A DNA stretch of 55,046 bases from NCBI GenBank assembly GCA_934273635.1, contig CAKQSV010000011.1:1-55046 (forward strand), given 5' to 3'. The notes beneath the pieces are model-generated. The model saw nothing but the letters and a program-made list of their open reading frames with translations, was not told where the DNA came from and did not search any database. The DNA is from an uncultured Alphaproteobacteria bacterium (lineage in GTDB: Bacteria > Pseudomonadota > Alphaproteobacteria > RF32 > CAG-239). The translations under genes and the position numbers were made by a program. Shown piece by piece: positions 51,414-55,046 of this stretch. Numbering within the stretch: the first letter of the stretch is position 1; the number at the start of each line of letters is the position of its first letter.

Positions 51414-52145
51414 ATGTTTTTAGGTGATGAGTTTTGCAACCCGTTTGATGAAAATCCTGAAAACTTTTGGATGAAGTTGGAGCATTGCGGTCGTTATCTT
51501 TATGCTTATGATAATATTTCGCCTGATGATATTGTGGCGGATATTGCCTGCGCCACCGGATACGGCAGTCACTTTCTGTCCTCTAAAGCGCGTTTGGTGA
51601 TAGGTTGTGATAACAAGAGCCTCTATCTTGACTATGCGCAGCATAATTATAACGCGCCCAACATCAGCTATACTCGGATTGACTTAGAGCAGGGAATTGA
51701 CGCGCTCGCCAACCGCAATATCTCTAAAATCGTGTGCTTTGAAACTTTGGAACACACGCGCCGTCCGCTTGAGGTGCTGTCTGGATTTTATCGGATTTTG
51801 CCGCGGGGTGGGGAGGTCTTGCTCTCTTTTCCAAATGCAAAATATGAAAAATTTGATGAAAATGGCAAAAATCTGGATACTTATCATTTGTCGCAAATTG
51901 ATTTGGAAGAATTTGTGCAAACCGCGCGCCGTTTGGGCTTTGAGATAAAAGAGGTGCTGGGGCAGGCATTGGCCAATGACGCGGTCTCGCTCTCAGACGC
52001 CATGCAGAAGAAATATCAGTTGAGTCTGGATAATCTTTACAGCTACGATCGCGATAGCATTATCAAACACGCGCGGTACTATGCTTATCCGTCTGATAAA
52101 AACGTTTTGCGCAGTTATTCTTTTGTGATGCGCCTAAAAAAATAG
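51414..52145 (+). CDS. SAM-dependent methyltransferase (class I)
   Basis: A 243-residue protein with a Rossmann methyltransferase core: VADIACATGYGSHFLSS (~42-58; motif I reads DIACATGYG), acidic motif IGCDNKSLYLDYA, and post motif CFETLEHTRRPLEVLSGFYRILPRGGEVLLSFPN (~103-137). Proteins of this type after sugar-nucleotide genes often methylate polysaccharide residues, which fits ugd upstream; this is inference. TGGAGGATG is a good ribosome site. Confidence 0.85.
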   Translation: MFLGDEFCNPFDENPENFWMKLEHCGRYLYAYDNISPDDIVADIACATGYGSHFLSSKARLVIGCDNKSLYLDYAQHNYNAPNISYTRIDLEQGIDALANRNISKIVCFETLEHTRRPLEVLSGFYRILPRGGEVLLSFPNAKYEKFDENGKNLDTYHLSQIDLEEFVQTARRLGFEIKEVLGQALANDAVSLSDAMQKKYQLSLDNLYSYDRDSIIKHARYYAYPSDKNVLRSYSFVMRLKK

Positions 52146-52177
52146 GGCGTGAGCACCAACCCACACCCCATAAATTT

Positions 52178-53290
52178 TTATTGAATATCAATCACTACAA
52201 ACTCGGACTTTGTGCCGGTCTTGAACCTTATTGCCCAGTCCGACAGCCCCGAGGTAACGATAAAATCGGTCAGACCTCGACGCTCAAAACCATAAGTTTG
52301 GTCATTGACGCCAATCCATTCGCCAACCGTGTTGAGCGGAAACAATTGTCCGCCGTGCGTGTGCCCTGAGAGCACCAAATCCACACCAACTTGAGCCTGA
52401 TTGGCATAATCATTGGGCTGATGATCCAAAACCATAATAAATTTGCTCTTATCCAACGGTTTGACCAAAGTTTGCATATCGGCGCGGTTCCCGCCGCGTT
52501 GAAACTCAGACACATCCTGCCGCCCTAGAATATAAAAATCCCCAGCGACCAACTCGGCCTCGTCTTGCAACACATGTACTCCGTTTTGGCGCAGGGCTTT
52601 GATTAAATCATCACCGCTAAAACCGCGCACCGATGGGTCGTGATAACCCTTGTCGTGATTGCCAAACACAAAATAAACGCCGTGCTTGGCCTTAAATTGT
52701 CCCAAAGCCTCGCATGCTGCAAGCATATCCGCTCGCGAAGTATCGTCGTCAACAAAGTCACCGACAATCAGCAACACATCGGGGTTATACTGTTGCATTT
52801 TTTGCAAATGGGCTGCAAAACCGTCGGCGTCAAACGTGGTGCCGATGTGGGAGTCTGCAAATTGTACCACTCGTAGAGCCGATGAGTTTTTGCCCGAGTG
52901 CAAAGTATAAGAAGTTGCGTCTACATGGTGGTCTAAATGCCAACCGACCCAAAGAGTTGCAATACTAAGCGCAATTGCGCACCAACCGGCGTAATAATGC
53001 TTGAAGTTTGCGCCGTACACCCTTTTGATAAGCCCGAAAATCAACTCGCAAAACCACCAGATGACTGCAAAGTGCACCAAACACACAACCGCGTTCATCA
53101 GGTTGAGGGTGAGGGCGAGCAGGGCGAACAAAACCACCACAAGCAACACGCTCATTCTGCGGCTGATGTCTTTGCCGTTGCGGCGCCAAGCTCCGATAGC
53201 CCCAAACTTAGGAAGACGGGTGCTCACATAGAGCAATCCGCCTCCAGTCATTAAAATGACAATAGCCAGAATAATATACCACATTAACAT
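52178..53290 (-). CDS. Membrane-bound metallophosphoesterase
   Basis: A 370-residue protein. Four N-terminal membrane segments (~1-20, 46-66, 70-90, 103-120) precede a calcineurin-like phosphoesterase domain (~140-370): FADSHIG, VGDFVDDD, FGNHDKGYH, VLSGHTHGGQLFP, all four metal motifs intact. Such YkuE-type enzymes act on nucleotides or on lipid headgroups. The ATG (53288-53290) overlaps the TAA of the upstream flavodoxin gene; no clear ribosome site, so translation is coupled. Confidence 0.88.
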   Translation of the reverse strand: MLMWYIILAIVILMTGGGLLYVSTRLPKFGAIGAWRRNGKDISRRMSVLLVVVLFALLALTLNLMNAVVCLVHFAVIWWFCELIFGLIKRVYGANFKHYYAGWCAIALSIATLWVGWHLDHHVDATSYTLHSGKNSSALRVVQFADSHIGTTFDADGFAAHLQKMQQYNPDVLLIVGDFVDDDTSRADMLAACEALGQFKAKHGVYFVFGNHDKGYHDPSVRGFSGDDLIKALRQNGVHVLQDEAELVAGDFYILGRQDVSEFQRGGNRADMQTLVKPLDKSKFIMVLDHQPNDYANQAQVGVDLVLSGHTHGGQLFPLNTVGEWIGVNDQTYGFERRGLTDFIVTSGLSDWAIRFKTGTKSEFVVIDIQ

Positions 53291-53871
53291 TATTTTTTAT
53301 ATCCCAAGTCTTTAAGCCAGTCCGAAAGACCGAGCGTGCGATCGCCGTATCCGCTCCAACCGTCTTGAATAACCTGACAGCCCTTGCATTGATTGGTCAT
53401 GGCGGCTATGGCGTCCACCGCATCGCTGCCACCATGGGTTATAAACGGAATAACGATTTTGCCGGAAAGGTTATAATTATCCAAAAAACTGCTGACTTGC
53501 GGCGTAATCGTCCCCCACCAAATAGGCGAGCCCAAAAAGATAATATCGTACTGTTCTATATTGTGAACAAAGTTAGATAGCCGTGGACGATAGTTGTTTT
53601 TGATTTCTGTTTTGGCCTGCTCAATCATTTTACCGCCATCTTCAGGGTAGGAGGCGTCGGTCTTAATCTCAAACAAATTGCCGTTGACTTCTGCTTGAAT
53701 AGCTTCGGCCACATGCTTCGTATTTCCGCTATATGAATAATAAGCAATCAGAATTTTTTTATTTGCAAAATCAACTGAGCTCGGATTCTGCGCATTTCCC
53801 GCCATAGCCTTATAACCGCCAAACGCAAATATCGCCAGAATCATTGTTCCCAATAACAATATTTTATTCAT
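53290..53871 (-). CDS. Exported flavodoxin-like protein
   Basis: A 193-residue protein with a signal-like N-terminus (MNKILLLGTMILAIFAFGGYKAMAG) followed by a flavodoxin fold: ILIAYYSYSGNTKHVAEAI (~41-59; FMN phosphate loop), FLGSPIWWGTITPQV (~112-126) and FITHGGS (~146-152). Flavodoxins are usually cytoplasmic; a leader suggests the periplasm or membrane attachment. GGAG is 8 bases before the ATG. Coupled with the phosphoesterase gene. Confidence 0.88.
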   Translation of the reverse strand: MNKILLLGTMILAIFAFGGYKAMAGNAQNPSSVDFANKKILIAYYSYSGNTKHVAEAIQAEVNGNLFEIKTDASYPEDGGKMIEQAKTEIKNNYRPRLSNFVHNIEQYDIIFLGSPIWWGTITPQVSSFLDNYNLSGKIVIPFITHGGSDAVDAIAAMTNQCKGCQVIQDGWSGYGDRTLGLSDWLKDLGYKK

Positions 53872-54034
53872 ATAAATTCTCCTTCATACATTACACTCCA
53901 TATAAACATAATTATTAGAGTAGTCACTAAGTCAAGTGTTTTTTTATTCTTAAAAAAATAATTGCATAACTTGACTTTTGTCTAGAAATAAGGCATAAAT
54001 GGACGAATACAATAATTATTAATTTATTATCATT

Positions 54035-54889
54035 ATGAAACATAACAAAATTAAAAAAATTTTGGCTAAAGAGAGCGCAAAATGGCACCCTCAAGGCCCT
54101 TGGCGTTTGCCTTCTTGTGCTTATACTTTGGAGCATAAATTGGCATTTTTAGAGTGTGAGCGCAGTATTATGGGCAAAAATACGTTTGCCGGTTATCTGC
54201 ACGATTGCGACAAACTGTTTTTATATCTCACCCCATGGCTCAAAGAGGACGAGGTGCAAAAAATTCATCGTCAGCACCAACCTCACCACGCGTATAGCCC
54301 AAAGCAAAGCAAGGTCAAACATTTTATTGAGATGTATATTGACTGGGAGTGCGCCGCCATCACCAAGCCCGACAAGCCGCTCAATGCTTTTGCCACTTTG
54401 TTGCATTTTTATCGTGATGAGGCAATAGTGATCAAAATGCTACCGGTGTGTATGGCGATTAATCCTCAAGCCGTGTCCCCCATGATTGCAGATTTGGATG
54501 AGGCGCGTAAAAAGAAGGCGAAGGAAGACCTTTTGTCTGATTCGACTATCAATCAAAAGACTTATGCGATGGTCAATTCGCTCATCAAACAGATTAGCGA
54601 CGAGGTCGAACAGTTGACCCATAACAAAAATTGGCTTTGTATTGAAGATATATTAGAGCAACCGATGTCTGCGAGTACAGCCACTTTTTTTATGACGTTG
54701 TGCACTTTGGAATATAGCCGACACGAAGTTGTTGATTGGTATCAAGTCACGGCAATTCTAAGTGATATAAGAACGAGATTTGCCAACCGTGATTGCTTTA
54801 CTGTTGCCCCTTACGCTCAGGATAAAAAGGTAGATTACAGCACGGATACGCGCAACCTCTATCTCAAAAAATCGTGGAGTGTATTGTAG
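54035..54889 (+). CDS. Hypothetical HD-like protein
   Basis: A 284-residue cytoplasmic protein. Histidine-rich segments YLHDCDKLFLYLTPW (~54-68) and IHRQHQPHHAY (~77-87), and EMYIDWECAAITKPDKPLNAF, resemble the metal site of HD-domain/DUF5662-like proteins; I could not confirm the family. The second half (~150-284) is helical, no membrane segment. The start follows AT-rich DNA with no good ribosome site. A strong terminator follows. Confidence 0.72.
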   Translation: MKHNKIKKILAKESAKWHPQGPWRLPSCAYTLEHKLAFLECERSIMGKNTFAGYLHDCDKLFLYLTPWLKEDEVQKIHRQHQPHHAYSPKQSKVKHFIEMYIDWECAAITKPDKPLNAFATLLHFYRDEAIVIKMLPVCMAINPQAVSPMIADLDEARKKKAKEDLLSDSTINQKTYAMVNSLIKQISDEVEQLTHNKNWLCIEDILEQPMSASTATFFMTLCTLEYSRHEVVDWYQVTAILSDIRTRFANRDCFTVAPYAQDKKVDYSTDTRNLYLKKSWSVL

Positions 54890-54903
54890 GAATAATCTTT
54901 AAT

Positions 54904-54942
54904 AAAAAACACTGATAACTACTGGTTATCAGTGTTTTTTGT
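54904..54942 (+). terminator. Terminator of the 284-residue gene
   Basis: 15-bp stem AAAAACACTGATAAC (54905-54919)/GTTATCAGTGTTTTT (54925-54939). Confidence 0.9.
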
Positions 54943-54950
54943 ATCAAGAA

Positions 54951-54973
54951 AACCCCGCGTTAGACGCGGGGTT
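54951..54973 (-). terminator. Terminator containing the stop codon of the last gene
   Basis: AACCCCGCG (54951-54959) pairs with CGCGGGGTT (54965-54973); the loop holds the TAA stop. TTTTCTT follows on the minus strand. Confidence 0.75.
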
Positions 54974-55046
54974 CAGTAGAGCCTATGGCGGTGAGATTGT
55001 CAAAGCGCTCCAATTGGGTTAAGATTTTGCGGTCTGCCAAGACGCA
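54960..55046 (-). CDS. C-terminal end of a minus-strand gene (partial)
   Basis: 28 codons and a TAA run to the window edge; the other two minus frames have stops. The visible end is LTAIGSTEPRV. Too short to identify. Confidence 0.5.
   Translation of the reverse strand, partial: CVLADRKILTQLERFDNLTAIGSTEPRV

Overview
The window looks like a chromosomal segment of a Gram-negative, probably anaerobic and gut-associated alphaproteobacterium. The syntenies support the class: a nuoLMN-birA-rnj string, and a DUF177-rpmF-plsX-fabH-ihfA-MerR string next to bamE. LPS genes (kdsB) and BamE show an outer membrane. HydE, a maturase of [FeFe] hydrogenase, together with a degenerate nuoLMN set, points to fermentative metabolism. 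A lineage such as the uncultured gut order RF32 is my inference from gene content and moderate GC; it was not tested.

Layout. 1-3709: end of a large cysteine-rich exported protein plus a smaller partner. 3.7-5.4 kb: repeats and a MATE exporter. 5.4-9.1 kb: SulP transporter, two hypothetical membrane proteins, dCMP deaminase. 9.1-22.9 kb: housekeeping genes (eno, fmt, trpS, kdsB, pepT, hydE) and a signalling cluster of a tail-anchored pseudokinase, a small membrane protein and a divergent PAS/degenerate-GGDEF protein.

22.9-29.3 kb is the accessory region. A second cysteine-rich pair (23723-28260) is bracketed by two ~380-bp direct repeats. Each repeat carries a conserved 23-codon hydrophobic ORF on the minus strand. 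Its mRNA leader can hide the Shine-Dalgarno site, and a divergent small RNA gene with its own promoter and terminator lies beside it. This has the architecture of a type I toxin-antitoxin locus (tisB/istR style) and is the best candidate for an undescribed system here. The region is also littered with a ~100-bp MITE-like palindromic repeat (ends CGTCATTGCGAG / CTCGCAATGACG), and two copies separate the two genes of the pair.

29.3-38.5 kb: tRNA-Phe, tRNA-Lys, then nuoL-, nuoM- and nuoN-like genes without other complex I subunits nearby. Nearly all their proton-channel charges are replaced. birA, RNase J and a PhoR-like histidine kinase follow. 38.5-49.3 kb: mutS, cspA, bamE, the DUF177-rpmF-plsX-fabH-ihfA-merR string, an AT-hook protein, glyA and rpiB. 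49.4-49.9 kb: tRNA-Cys, tRNA-Asn, a tRNA-like relic and tRNA-Pro. 50.0-55.0 kb: UDP-glucose dehydrogenase, a methyltransferase, a membrane phosphoesterase with an exported flavodoxin, an HD-like protein, and the last codons of a minus-strand gene leaving the window.

Functions rest on motifs read by eye; no database search was possible.
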